Counted from the stretch's first letter, positions 24,362 to 32,918 are shown. The stretch: DNA of 64,000 bases from Actinomycetes bacterium (GCA_023392635.1 JAEVYS010000023.1:9144-73143), one strand, 5' to 3'. Numbers and translations are program-made. The notes: generated by a model not told the origin, from the sequence alone.

Positions 24362-25162
24362 ATGGAATACCTGCTGCTGTACTCCGAGGGCACCGACCCG
24401 CAGCCGTACGACCCGGCCGAGGACCACATCGGCGACTGGGTCGCCGACACCATCGAGCGCGGCATCTCCGAATGGGGCGAGCGGCTGCGTCCCGGCGAGG
24501 ACGCGACCACCGTGAAGGTGAGGGACGGCAGGGTGCTGGTCACCGAGGGACCGTTCACCGAGGCCAAGGAGTGGGTGGGCGGCTTCGACATCATCAACGC
24601 CGCCGACCTCGACGAAGCGATCGACGTGGCCTCCCGGCATCCCGCCGCGATCTTCGGGACGGCGGAGGTTCGTCCGTTCATGGTCTGGCCGGACGCCGAG
24701 CCGGGCTACACCGTGGTTCCGGAGGGCTTCCACCTGCGGGAGCCGAAGGGGCGCCGCTACCTGATGCTGGTGTGTGTGGCCGCCGACGGTGAGGAGGGTG
24801 GTCCCGGCGATGTCGAGCCCTGGGTGCAGGAGATGGACGCACGCGGCGTCCGCCTCTTCGGGGACGTGCTGCGTCCGCCCGCCGACGCGACCCTCGTGCG
24901 CACGCGCGGCGGCAAGGTGCTGGTCACCGACGGCCCGTTCTCCGAGGCGAAGGAGTGGATCGCCGGCCTGGACCTGCTCGAGGTGAGCGGCCTGGACGAG
25001 GCGATCGAGGTCGCCGCGAAGCACCCGATGGCCCGCGCGGGCCTGATGGTGCTCACGCCCCTGTGGCCCTTCGACCCGATGGGCGACCAGGTCGAGCGCG
25101 CCGCGAGCGAGCAGGCGCAGCTCGGCAGGCGCACGGAGCCGGCGGTCGGAGGCACCCGCTGA
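24362..25162 (+). CDS. Tandem YCII/DGPF domain protein
   Basis: This 266-residue protein contains two copies of the YCII-related (DGPF) domain, about residues 1-120 and 132-245. The motif is EGPFTEAKEW in the first and DGPFSEAKEW in the second, each in the same position within a strand-loop-helix. DGPF proteins are the typical partners of ECF42 sigma factors. The gene ends in a 4-nt overlap with the sigma factor start, and a matching promoter lies upstream. The duplication is a fusion of what is usually two separate genes. The biochemical function is unknown. Confidence 0.88.
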   Translation: MEYLLLYSEGTDPQPYDPAEDHIGDWVADTIERGISEWGERLRPGEDATTVKVRDGRVLVTEGPFTEAKEWVGGFDIINAADLDEAIDVASRHPAAIFGTAEVRPFMVWPDAEPGYTVVPEGFHLREPKGRRYLMLVCVAADGEEGGPGDVEPWVQEMDARGVRLFGDVLRPPADATLVRTRGGKVLVTDGPFSEAKEWIAGLDLLEVSGLDEAIEVAAKHPMARAGLMVLTPLWPFDPMGDQVERAASEQAQLGRRTEPAVGGTR

Positions 25163-26451
25163 GCGCGACAGGGGAGGCACGAGCGGACGGTTCCGACCCG
25201 GGGGTCGGGGCTGCCGTCCGTGCTGCTTTCGAGGCCGAGTGGGCGCGGGTGGTGGCGACGCTGATCCGGGTGACCGGCGACTGGGACGTCGCCGAGGACG
25301 CCGCCGCCGGCGCCTTCGAACGGGCGGTCGCCACCTGGCCCAGGGACGGCGTCCCCCGCAGCCCGGGAGCCTGGCTGACCACGGCGGCCCGCAACCTCGC
25401 CCTCGACCGCCTCCGCCGCCGGGGCGTCGAAACCGGCAAACTGCAGGAGTGGAGAGCCATGGAGGACGCACGCGGGCGCGGGCCGGAGGACCCGGCAGAG
25501 CGCGTCACGGCCGGCCCCGAGTGGGACGACCGGTTGCGGCTCGTGTTCACGTGCGCCCATCCGGCGCTCCCGCTGGAAGCACGCGTCGCGCTCACGTTGC
25601 GGACCGTCGGCGGCCTGACCACCCCGGAGGTCGCTGCGGCCTTCCTGGTCAGCGAGTCGACGATGGCGCAGCGCATGGTGCGTGCCAAGGCCAAGATCGC
25701 GAACGCGGGCATCCCGTACCGTGTGCCACCGCCCGAGGCGCTGCCCGAGCGCCTCGAGGGGGTGCTGGCCGTGCTCTACCTGATCTACAACGAGGGGTAC
25801 ACCGCCAGTTCGGGCTCGTCCCTCCAGCGGCCCGATCTCGCCGCGGAGGCGATCCGGCTCACCCGCCTGCTGGTCGGCCTGCTTCCCGACGACGAGGCGA
25901 CGGCCCTGCTGGCCCTCATGCTGCTGCAGCACGCGCGGTCACCGGCGCGGGTGGATGCCTGGGGCGACCTCGTGCCGCTGGAGGAGCAGGACCGATCGCT
26001 GTGGCGGCGGGCCGAGATCGACGAGGGCCTGGCGCTGCTCGCGGCGCCCCGGGGCGCTCGCCGGGGCGGCTACCGGGTGCAGGCGGAGATCCAGGCAGCG
26101 CACGCCCACGCACGCACCGCCGCCGACACCGACTGGCGCACGATCGTGGCCTGCTACGACGAGCTGCCCGCCTCGCCGGTGGTCGCGCTGAACCGTGCGA
26201 TCGCGGTCGGGATGGCGCACGGACCTGAGGTCGGGCTCGCCGACCTGGACCGCCTGGCGGCGTCCGGCCGGCTGGGAGCCCATCATCTCCTGCCCGCGGC
26301 GCGCGCCGACCTCAGCCGGCGGGCCGGCCGGCTGGAGGACGCGTCGTCGTTCTACCGGGCGGCGATCGGGCTCGCGCCGACCGAGCCGGAACGCCGCTAC
26401 CTCGAACGCCGCCTCGCCGGCCTGTCCGGCCCGGGGAGGACCGACCCGTGA
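25159..26451 (+). CDS. ECF42-type RNA polymerase sigma factor with C-terminal TPR-like extension
   Basis: This 430-residue sigma factor has region 2 (WDVAEDAAAGAFERAVATWP), region 4 (LTTPEVAAAFLVSESTMAQRMVRAK) and then a long helical extension, including the typical LPDDEATALLALMLLQHARSPAR region and C-terminal TPR-like repeats. This domain order identifies ECF42. It starts at CTG 25159, with GGAGG at 25148-25152 (6 nt gap), overlapping the YCII stop as CTGA. No ATG, GTG or TTG lies near. The sigma factor probably recognises the promoter of its own operon (24309-24338). Confidence 0.9.
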   Translation: MSATGEARADGSDPGVGAAVRAAFEAEWARVVATLIRVTGDWDVAEDAAAGAFERAVATWPRDGVPRSPGAWLTTAARNLALDRLRRRGVETGKLQEWRAMEDARGRGPEDPAERVTAGPEWDDRLRLVFTCAHPALPLEARVALTLRTVGGLTTPEVAAAFLVSESTMAQRMVRAKAKIANAGIPYRVPPPEALPERLEGVLAVLYLIYNEGYTASSGSSLQRPDLAAEAIRLTRLLVGLLPDDEATALLALMLLQHARSPARVDAWGDLVPLEEQDRSLWRRAEIDEGLALLAAPRGARRGGYRVQAEIQAAHAHARTAADTDWRTIVACYDELPASPVVALNRAIAVGMAHGPEVGLADLDRLAASGRLGAHHLLPAARADLSRRAGRLEDASSFYRAAIGLAPTEPERRYLERRLAGLSGPGRTDP

Positions 26452-26495
26452 CCGTCCTGGAGAAGCTCGACGCCACACGCCCTCGCACGTTCTGA
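26448..26495 (+). CDS. Possible truncated leader of a lost gene
   Basis: GTG 26448 overlaps the sigma stop codon and follows GGGAGGA, yet the frame ends after 15 residues (TVLEKLDATRPRTF follows the start). It has the placement of a third operon gene that has been cut short. Nothing further supports it. Confidence 0.2.
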   Translation: MTVLEKLDATRPRTF

Positions 26496-26579
26496 CGCGG
26501 GAGTTGGTGTCGACCGCCGACGCACGGCTTGCGGGGTTGCCCTGTCCCGGGCGGGGTGCGTCTGGGAGGATGTGGTGCC

Positions 26580-27917
26580 ATGGTTCCCCCCGAACGCCGG
26601 GCCGTCGACGGCCGGCCACCCCGCAGGGGCTTCGCCCGTCTCGCCGCCGCCATCGCCGTGCCGGTCGCATCCGTGCTGTTGGCGGGCAGCGTGGTGGAGA
26701 CATCGGTCGCCGCGCGTCCGCTCGCCGCTCCCGCCGCGGCCGAGCCTGTTCCGCTGCCGGACCCGGCGATCCTCACCGCGAGGCTCAAGAAGGTCTCCAC
26801 CCGGAACATCGGCAAGGTGGGCCTGGTCGTGACCACGACGGACGGCCAGGTGCTGGCCGCACGCGGCGCCGATACCCCGCTGACGCCGGCGTCCACCATG
26901 AAGGTGCTGACCACCATGACGGCTCTGGACACCCTCGGAGCGGACAAGACGTTCGCCACGCGCGTGGTGGACGAGGGTGACGGACGCATCGTGCTCGTGG
27001 GCGGGGGTGACCCGCTGCTGACCGACAAGACCTCGACCTCCAGCTACAAGCCCGCGTCGCTGCAGAAACTCGCGAAGGCGACCGTGGCGGCCCTGGCTCT
27101 CGCCGGCCGGAGCAGGGTCGCGCTCCGCTATGACGCATCGCTGTTCAGCGGACCGACCTTCTCCCCGTACTGGAAGTCGAGGTGGCTGGGGTGGGAGGCC
27201 CGCGTCGCGGCCCTCGAGATCAACTCGGGCAAGCTCAGCAACGGACGCGCGTCCGCGAACCCGCCCAAGACGGCGGCCCACGCCTTCGCCCGACGGCTCA
27301 AGGCTGCCGGCATCGCCGTGTCGTCGATCCAACCGGCGACGGCGAGCGCCGGGGCCACCGAACTGGCGCGGGTCACCTCCACGAGCCTGACCCGGATCAT
27401 CCGGCGCACGCTCCTGGTCAGCGACAACGTGGCCGCGGAGGTGCTGTCGCGCCACGCAGCCATCGCCCGCGGTGCTCCCGGGAGCTTCACGGGCGCGGCA
27501 GCGAACGTGACCGCGTGGCTGACCGCGAGGGGACTGTGGAGGGCGGGGCAGCGGATCCTCGACGGCAGCGGCCTGGCGCCGGGGAGCAAGCTGACCGCCA
27601 ACGGACTGGCCGGGGCGATGCGGCTCGCGCTCGCCGACCCGGCGTTCGGTCCGGTTCTCAACGGGCTGCCGGTGGCGGGGGAGAGCGGCACCCTCAAGCA
27701 CCGGTTCGACGATCCTTCCGAGAAGGCCGGACGGCACACCGTCCACGCCAAGACCGGGACGCTCAGCGGTCTCGCCGCTCTCGCCGGCTATCTGACGACG
27801 GCGGACGGTGCCCTCCTGGTCTTCGCCGAGCTCGGGAACCGGGCCAGCAGCTACTACCGGGTCTACGACTGGCTCGACCGCGAGGCCGCGGTCGTCGCGC
27901 GATGCGGCTGCCGCTGA
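26580..27917 (+). CDS. dacB: D-alanyl-D-alanine carboxypeptidase/endopeptidase (PBP4 type)
   Basis: This 445-residue low-molecular-weight penicillin-binding protein has an N-terminal signal anchor (about residues 20-38). The serine beta-lactamase/DD-peptidase motifs are SxxK (S105TMK), SDN (LLVSDNVAAE) and KTGT (AKTGTLSGLA), with the large insertion of class C PBP4 proteins between the first two. It cleaves D-Ala-D-Ala ends or cross-links in peptidoglycan in the periplasm-like space. ATG 26580 is preferred because GGAGG lies upstream. Confidence 0.93.
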   Translation: MVPPERRAVDGRPPRRGFARLAAAIAVPVASVLLAGSVVETSVAARPLAAPAAAEPVPLPDPAILTARLKKVSTRNIGKVGLVVTTTDGQVLAARGADTPLTPASTMKVLTTMTALDTLGADKTFATRVVDEGDGRIVLVGGGDPLLTDKTSTSSYKPASLQKLAKATVAALALAGRSRVALRYDASLFSGPTFSPYWKSRWLGWEARVAALEINSGKLSNGRASANPPKTAAHAFARRLKAAGIAVSSIQPATASAGATELARVTSTSLTRIIRRTLLVSDNVAAEVLSRHAAIARGAPGSFTGAAANVTAWLTARGLWRAGQRILDGSGLAPGSKLTANGLAGAMRLALADPAFGPVLNGLPVAGESGTLKHRFDDPSEKAGRHTVHAKTGTLSGLAALAGYLTTADGALLVFAELGNRASSYYRVYDWLDREAAVVARCGCR

Positions 27918-27985
27918 TCGCAGGTGTGAACCACCGCTCGCGGGGGTACCGGCCATCGTCTCCCCAACGGCGAAAGGGACTCCGA

Positions 27986-28945
27986 ATGAGCAGGCTCGGC
28001 TCCGTCCTCCGCATCCTCGTCGCAACGCTGTCGGCCGGTCTGGTCACCGGGCTCACGGCGATGCCGGCCTCCGCGCACGGCGACGGCCGCGGGCAGCACG
28101 GCTCCGGATCGTTCCCCGCCGTTGTGATGCTTCCCAGCGGCTTCCAGCCCGAGGGCATCGCGATCAGCAAGAGGACCGCGTATGTCGGTTCGCTGGCCGA
28201 CGGCGACATCTACGCCGCTGACCTCAGGACGGGCAGGGGGAAGGTCATCAGCCAAGGCCCGGGGACGCCCTCCGCCGGCCTGAAGGTCGATGCCCGCGGC
28301 CGGCTGTTCGTGGCCGGCGCGAGTGGTGGGGACGCGCGGGTGGTCGACACCCGCACCGGAGCGGTGCTCGCGTCCTACACGTTCTCCACCGGGCCGAGCT
28401 TCATCAATGACGTGGTCCTCACCTCGCGCATGGCGTGGTTCACCGATTCGGTCAACGCCGTGCTCTATGGCCTGCCGCTCGGTCGTCACGGCGCCCTTCC
28501 CGCGAGGGACGCCGTTGTGCGGCTGCCGCTGACCGGTGACTACGCGAACGGGTCGGGGTTCAACCTCAACGGCATCGAGGCGATCGGCAACGGGCGCGCG
28601 CTCCTCGCCGTCCAGTCGAACACCGGGCTGCTGTTCCGGATCGACCCGAGGACGGGCATCGCGACCACCGTCGACCTCGGCGGCTACCTGCTGACCAACG
28701 GTGACGGCCTGCTGCTGCGCGGACGGACGCTCTATGCGGTGCAAAACCAGCAGAACCGGATCGCCGTGATCCGCCTGAAGGGCAACGCAGCGTCCGGCAC
28801 CGTGCAGCGCACCATCACCAGTTCAGCCTTCGACGTGCCGACGACGATCGCGGCCTTCGGCAGGTGGCTGTACCTGCCGAACGCACGCTTCACCACCCCG
28901 CCGACCCCTGACACGACCTACACCGCGGTCCGCGTCCGGGGCTGA
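27986..28945 (+). CDS. Secreted SMP-30-like beta-propeller protein
   Basis: This 319-residue protein has an export signal ending around AMPASAHG, followed by repeated four-strand blades typical of SMP-30/gluconolactonase-like or NHL propellers: GFQPEGIAISKRTAYVGSL, AGLKVDARGRLFVAG and INDVVLTSRMAWFTDS. It is related to proteins often mis-described as superoxide dismutases; no Cu/Zn ligand set is seen. AAAGGGA is a fair ribosome binding site. Its substrate is unknown. It follows the DacB gene by 68 bp. Confidence 0.75.
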   Translation: MSRLGSVLRILVATLSAGLVTGLTAMPASAHGDGRGQHGSGSFPAVVMLPSGFQPEGIAISKRTAYVGSLADGDIYAADLRTGRGKVISQGPGTPSAGLKVDARGRLFVAGASGGDARVVDTRTGAVLASYTFSTGPSFINDVVLTSRMAWFTDSVNAVLYGLPLGRHGALPARDAVVRLPLTGDYANGSGFNLNGIEAIGNGRALLAVQSNTGLLFRIDPRTGIATTVDLGGYLLTNGDGLLLRGRTLYAVQNQQNRIAVIRLKGNAASGTVQRTITSSAFDVPTTIAAFGRWLYLPNARFTTPPTPDTTYTAVRVRG

Positions 28946-28963
28946 GCACCCCGAGCGCAGATA

Positions 28964-28995
28964 CCCCGCCCCTCCCGGGACGGGGAGGGACGGGG
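28964..28995. terminator. Hairpin after the propeller gene
   Basis: CCCCGCCCCTCCC (28964-28976) and GGGAGGGGCGGGG-like bases on the right (ending at 28995) give a 13-bp stem with one mismatch. A G/T-rich run with two GTGGGTCT repeats follows rather than a T-run. It separates the propeller gene from the convergent zinc-finger gene. Confidence 0.55.
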
Positions 28996-29041
28996 CTGTG
29001 GGTCTGTGGGTCTGTGGCGGACGGATCGGAAGCGGGCGACG

Positions 29042-29365
29042 TCAGACCTCGCCGGGCGCGTGGTAGGCCACCGCGGGCACGGCCTGCGCCAGGCCGAAGT
29101 CCGCGCCGAGCCACGACGCCGGCTGCGGCGAGCGGTTCGTCCAGGTCGAACGCCAGGCGGGCGCCGCTGCGAACAGGTCGTCAGGCTTCTCATAGATCAC
29201 CACGCCCTGGTACTCCGGGTGGCAGCGAAGCACGTGCTCGACGCCGGCGTAGCGGGTCTGGAAGCGATCATCGCAGCCGCCGCAGACGTAGCGGGTGTCG
29301 GGGGTCACCAGGCGGTCGAGCCAGCGCTCGAGCTTGAGGCGGAGCGTGTGGGTGGTGGTGCTCAT
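29042..29365 (-). CDS. Small protein with a classical C2H2 zinc finger
   Basis: This 107-residue protein carries C28-x2-C31-x12-H44-x4-H49, with F35 at the fixed position after the second cysteine; this is the eukaryote-type spacing, unlike the shorter bacterial Ros/MucR finger. Residues before it form a helical KLERWLDRL, and the part after it contains AWRSTWTNRS and a hydrophobic tail. A single zinc finger alone would bind DNA weakly, so it may bind RNA or protein or dimerise. The ATG at 29365 follows a TGATCCGATCA palindrome. It has no obvious partner gene. Confidence 0.7.
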   Translation of the reverse strand: MSTTTHTLRLKLERWLDRLVTPDTRYVCGGCDDRFQTRYAGVEHVLRCHPEYQGVVIYEKPDDLFAAAPAWRSTWTNRSPQPASWLGADFGLAQAVPAVAYHAPGEV

Positions 29366-29371
29366 ATCAAC

Positions 29372-29382
29372 TGATCCGATCA
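29372..29382. promoter_or_regulatory. Small palindrome before the zinc-finger gene
   Basis: TGATC-C-GATCA lies about 7-17 bp upstream of the start codon. It may be an operator or simple chance. Confidence 0.25.
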
Positions 29383-29825
29383 AAGAGGGGGACCTGCCGG
29401 CGTCGGAATGCCTGGTGCGGCGTGTGGCCGGAGTCGGCGGGGGATGCTCCGGCCTGCGGGGCCCATCGCACCGGAACCACCGGTTCGCTCTGGGTCTTGT
29501 CCTGCCGGGATTGCCGAGGGTGGAGGCACTGGTCGCTGAGGGGCTGGGCGACCGTCCGGCGGTGACGTCACGTGTGGAGTTGTGATCCTTGATGGCTCAA
29601 CAGTCGTCGGCGTGGACGGCAGAGTCCAGCGCGAATTCCGGCTTGGTACCGGGGTTGGTAACGGATATGGGTGGCCTCTTGGTCATATTGCCCGGCACGC
29701 GCAGACCGGCACCCGGCGAACCGTGGCAATTCAGCGGTGGCATGTACGCACCGGGATGAAGTCCCTTGTCGGGTAGTTGTAGGTGCACCGCGCCGAGCCA
29801 GCGTGGGAGCACCGAGGAGGAATCC
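29383..29825. other. Gene-poor 440-bp region; possible decayed element
   Basis: No convincing gene lies here. A frame ending at 29585 encodes the C-terminal stretch NHRFALGLVLPGLPR with no start of its own, and a frame from 29582 runs 64 residues with a GYGWPLGHIARHAQTG stretch. Both look like fragments of longer coding sequences. The lower GC in the second half is unlike the neighbours. This may be the remnant of a mobile element, but I cannot name the family. Confidence 0.4.
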
Positions 29826-30404
29826 ATGGGCACGGTCATCTTCGACATCAGCATGTCGCTGGACGGGTATGTTGTCGCCCCCGGGCAAACGCCCCGCCTT
29901 CCGCTCGGGGAGGGCGGCGAGCGACTGCACGAGTGGGCCTTCGGCGAGGACGAGAACAGCCTCGAACTGGTGCGCAACGCGAGCGCGACGTTGGGGGCAG
30001 TCATCACCGGACGCACCAACTACACCCACGCCCTTCCCTGGTGGGGAGCCGACGGGCCCACCGGGTCTGCGCGCAAGCCGGTCGTCGTGCTCACCCACGA
30101 ACCGCCGTCCGACGTGCCCGCCCAGGCCGTCTACACCTTCGTCACCGAGGGCCCGCGGACCGCTCTCGCCGTGGCACGCGAGCTGGCCGGCGAGGGGGAC
30201 ATCTCGGTGATGGGCGGGGCGGACATCGCACGGCAGTTCCTCGCCGAGGGCCTGGTCGACGAGATCTTCCTCCACGTCGCACCGCTGATCTTCGGTGGCG
30301 GGCTGCGCCTGTTCGACGAGCTCCCCATCCGGCGCGAGCTGACCCTGATGGACTGCCTGGGCACCGGCAGTGCCGTCCACCTGCGCTACCGCGTCGACCG
30401 CTGA
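29826..30404 (+). CDS. Dihydrofolate reductase-like (RibD_C fold) protein
   Basis: This 192-residue protein has the DHFR/RibD_C signature: FDISMSLDGYVVAPG at the start, TGRTNYTHALPWWG in the middle and VMGGADIARQFLAEGLVDE ... LFDELP near the end. It resembles the protein at 22599 in fold but not closely in sequence. GAGGAGG precedes the ATG. Homologues bind NAD(P)H, and the physiological substrate is unproven. Confidence 0.88.
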   Translation: MGTVIFDISMSLDGYVVAPGQTPRLPLGEGGERLHEWAFGEDENSLELVRNASATLGAVITGRTNYTHALPWWGADGPTGSARKPVVVLTHEPPSDVPAQAVYTFVTEGPRTALAVARELAGEGDISVMGGADIARQFLAEGLVDEIFLHVAPLIFGGGLRLFDELPIRRELTLMDCLGTGSAVHLRYRVDR

Positions 30405-30476
30405 CCAGCCTGCTGTGCGTCCGGGCCGCGACCGGGGGCTTCGGCGGCGCGGCACCCGGCCGCTCTGGGGTGCTCC

Positions 30477-30484
30477 GGTAATAC
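30477..30484 (+). promoter_or_regulatory. -10 element TAATAC upstream of the LCP gene
   Basis: GGTAATAC matches the -10 consensus in an otherwise very GC-rich stretch, leaving a leader of about 35 nt and a separate GGAG ribosome binding site before ATG 30521. Confidence 0.4.
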
Positions 30485-30520
30485 TGGAGAGCGCCCGACA
30501 GCCTTCCCCGCAGGAGTCCC

Positions 30521-31996
30521 ATGGCCACGACAGCCCAGCCCGTGGGCGCGGCGATCGCCACGCCCCTGCGCCGCAGCCAGGGCATCGCCATGCGGCGCTC
30601 CCTCGTCCTGATGCTGATGACGATCGTCCTGCCCGGCTCCGCACAACTCGCCGTCGGCAAGCGTCGACTGGGCCTGGCCGGCGTGCGTACCTGGATGACG
30701 CTGGTGGGCCTCGTCGTGCTCCTCGGCCTGCTCATGCTGGTCCCGCCGGTACGCAACGTGCTCATCGGGTGGTTCGCGAGCCCGGTCGTCCTGACGGTCC
30801 TGCAGTGGGCGATCCCCCTCCTCGCGCTGGGCTGGATCCTGCTGCTCCTCGACGCCTGGTGGCTCGCCAACCCACGGCACCTCTCCACCACCGGCAAGTG
30901 GGTCTCGGGACTCGTCGCGCTGGTGCTGGCCGTGACGAGCGCCACCGTCGCCTGGGGCGCCTCCGGCGCGTTCAGCGCCGCGAAGGTGATCGGCAACGTC
31001 TTCGGCGGCGGCGGCAACACCCAGGTGCAGAACGGGCGGATCAACGTCCTGCTGCTCGGCGGCGACGCGGGCGCCGACCGGACGGGTCTGCGGCCGGACT
31101 CCATGACGGTCGCGAGCATCGACGCGGAGACCGGCCGGACGGTGCTGTTCAGCCTCCCGCGCAACCTGCAGCACGCCCCGTTCCCCGCGGACTCCCCGCT
31201 GCACGCGAAGTACCCCGACGGCTACTTCTGCCACGTCAAGAACCTCGCCGATGCGTGCCTGCTCAACGGCGTCTACACCCTCGCCGTGCAGAACAGGAAG
31301 CTGTTCCCTGGCGTGAAGTACCCCGGGGTCGAGGCCACCAGGGGCGTGATCGAGGAGACCCTCGGGCTGAAGATCAACTACTGGGCGATGATCGACCTGA
31401 AAGGCTTCCAGCAGCTGATCAACGCCGTCGGCGGCATCCGGCTCGACATCGGCAAGCGCGTGCCGATCGGCAGCCTGCACGGGCCGAAGGGCGTCTACGA
31501 CTGGATCGAGCCCGGCAAGAACGTCAAGCTCGACGGCTTCCACGCCCTGTGGTTCGCCCGCTCGCGCGAGTATTCGACCGACTACGAGCGGATGATCCGG
31601 CAGAAGTGCGTGCTGAACGCCATGCTGCGCCAACTCAACCCGACCACGGTGCTCACCAAGTTCCAGGACATCGCCAGGGCGGGCGAGCAGATCGTGGCGA
31701 CCAACGTGCCCACCAGCGAACTCGGCTCCCTGCTCGACCTGGCGGTGAAGGGCAAGTCGGTGCCGATGGCCTCGGTGAGCTTCACCCCGCCGCTGATCGT
31801 GCCCATGGACCCGAACTTCGCCAAGATCCGTCAGGTGGTGGCCGACACGATCGCGAACTCCGAAGCGCTGGACGCGAGCCCCGCACCGTCCGCCCCGGCG
31901 TCGTCCTCCGGCTCCCCGAGCCCCAAGCCGTCCGCCACGAAGTCCAGCCGGGTCAACACCGACAACCTCGACAGCGTCTGCAAGGTCAGCAGCTAG
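30521..31996 (+). CDS. LytR-CpsA-Psr (LCP) family cell-wall ligase
   Basis: This 491-residue protein has several N-terminal membrane helices (about residues 27-145), then the LCP catalytic domain: INVLLLGGDAG, RPDSMTVASID and the arginine-rich VLFSLPRNL block, followed by GLKINYWAMIDLKGFQQLINAVGG. It ends in a Ser/Pro/Ala-rich low-complexity tail. LCP enzymes transfer polymers from lipid carriers to peptidoglycan on the outer face. Four membrane segments ahead of the domain are more than the usual one. Its place next to TIGR03089 and mannose-1-phosphate guanylyltransferase genes matches the mycobacterial Rv3267 locus. Confidence 0.93.
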   Translation: MATTAQPVGAAIATPLRRSQGIAMRRSLVLMLMTIVLPGSAQLAVGKRRLGLAGVRTWMTLVGLVVLLGLLMLVPPVRNVLIGWFASPVVLTVLQWAIPLLALGWILLLLDAWWLANPRHLSTTGKWVSGLVALVLAVTSATVAWGASGAFSAAKVIGNVFGGGGNTQVQNGRINVLLLGGDAGADRTGLRPDSMTVASIDAETGRTVLFSLPRNLQHAPFPADSPLHAKYPDGYFCHVKNLADACLLNGVYTLAVQNRKLFPGVKYPGVEATRGVIEETLGLKINYWAMIDLKGFQQLINAVGGIRLDIGKRVPIGSLHGPKGVYDWIEPGKNVKLDGFHALWFARSREYSTDYERMIRQKCVLNAMLRQLNPTTVLTKFQDIARAGEQIVATNVPTSELGSLLDLAVKGKSVPMASVSFTPPLIVPMDPNFAKIRQVVADTIANSEALDASPAPSAPASSSGSPSPKPSATKSSRVNTDNLDSVCKVSS

Positions 31997-32016
31997 CCGT
32001 GGAAGCCGCGTAACTC

Positions 32017-32883
32017 CTAGAGAGTGCCCGAGCCGAGGATGGCGAAGACCCACTTGCCCACCTCGGAGGTGATCTCGCGGCCCGTGTCGAAGTCGGGCTC
32101 ACGGGTCATCACGGCCAGCCGGTAGCGGCGTGCGTCCCCCTCCACCGTGCCCATGGAGTTGACCGCCCAGAGGTTGTCGGTCGACGTGAACTGCACCCAC
32201 CCGTTCTTCAGGTGCACCTGCACCTCGGCGGACCGCGGCTGCCCGACCCCCCAGGCCTGGTCGTCCTCGACCTTGCCCATCAGCCCGTAGACGTAGGCGG
32301 CCTGGTCCGCGGTGACCGCCTTCGTGCCGCCCTCAGTGAGGTGCTTCAGCAGCAGCACCTGATCCGATGGCGTGGTCCACGTCCAGCTCCAGTCGGCCCG
32401 TCCCCGGTCCCGGTGGGTGTGCGTCATGCCCAGCTCGTCGGCCAGTCGCTGGTAGGCGTCCGCGCCCCCTGCGAAGGCCCAGAGGGCATCTGCGGAGTCG
32501 TTGTCGGATCGTGTGATCATCCTGGTCGCGGCGGCGTCGTTCTCCGGGCTCAACATGCCACCGGACGCCCGGAGCGCCATCAGGGCGATCATCACCTTGG
32601 CCATGGACGCGTTCTGGCTGGAGTAGTCGCCGTTGAAGCTGTACGTGGCCCCGCTGCGCACGTCCTGGACGAAGACGCCGAACTTCTCGCTGCCGTTCGC
32701 CAGGGTCTTCATCACCTGGTCGAGCTGGTCCTTCACCGCGCCGGAGGGGGAGGCGGTCGGGCGTGCGATGTTCGGGCCCGTGCAGCCGGCGAGCAACGGC
32801 GCCGCGAGACCGCCGGCGGCGACCCCGGCCACGGTGAGCCCCGCCGTGGTGAGCAGAGAGCGGCGGCTGAGCGGTGTCTGCAT
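32017..32883 (-). CDS. Tat-exported serine beta-lactamase-like lipoprotein
   Basis: This 288-residue protein has a twin-arginine signal (R7R8 SLLTTAG), then a lipobox LAGC with C34, so it should be exported folded and lipid-anchored. The mature domain carries SxxK (S93MAK), SDN (SDNDSAD) and the helical bundle of class A serine hydrolases. The KTG position is not clear. A peptidoglycan-related role is more likely than antibiotic hydrolysis given the cell-wall gene setting. It converges with the LCP gene. Confidence 0.85.
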   Translation of the reverse strand: MQTPLSRRSLLTTAGLTVAGVAAGGLAAPLLAGCTGPNIARPTASPSGAVKDQLDQVMKTLANGSEKFGVFVQDVRSGATYSFNGDYSSQNASMAKVMIALMALRASGGMLSPENDAAATRMITRSDNDSADALWAFAGGADAYQRLADELGMTHTHRDRGRADWSWTWTTPSDQVLLLKHLTEGGTKAVTADQAAYVYGLMGKVEDDQAWGVGQPRSAEVQVHLKNGWVQFTSTDNLWAVNSMGTVEGDARRYRLAVMTREPDFDTGREITSEVGKWVFAILGSGTL

Positions 32884-32918
32884 GGTGTCCGTTCGTGAGC
32901 GTTCGAGGGCGCCCGCCA

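Noticed and set aside
25186..25200. A further copy of the REP core near GACGGTTCC in the sigma gene
   Set aside because: It lies inside a coding sequence and only 9-10 bases match, as expected by chance in this base composition.
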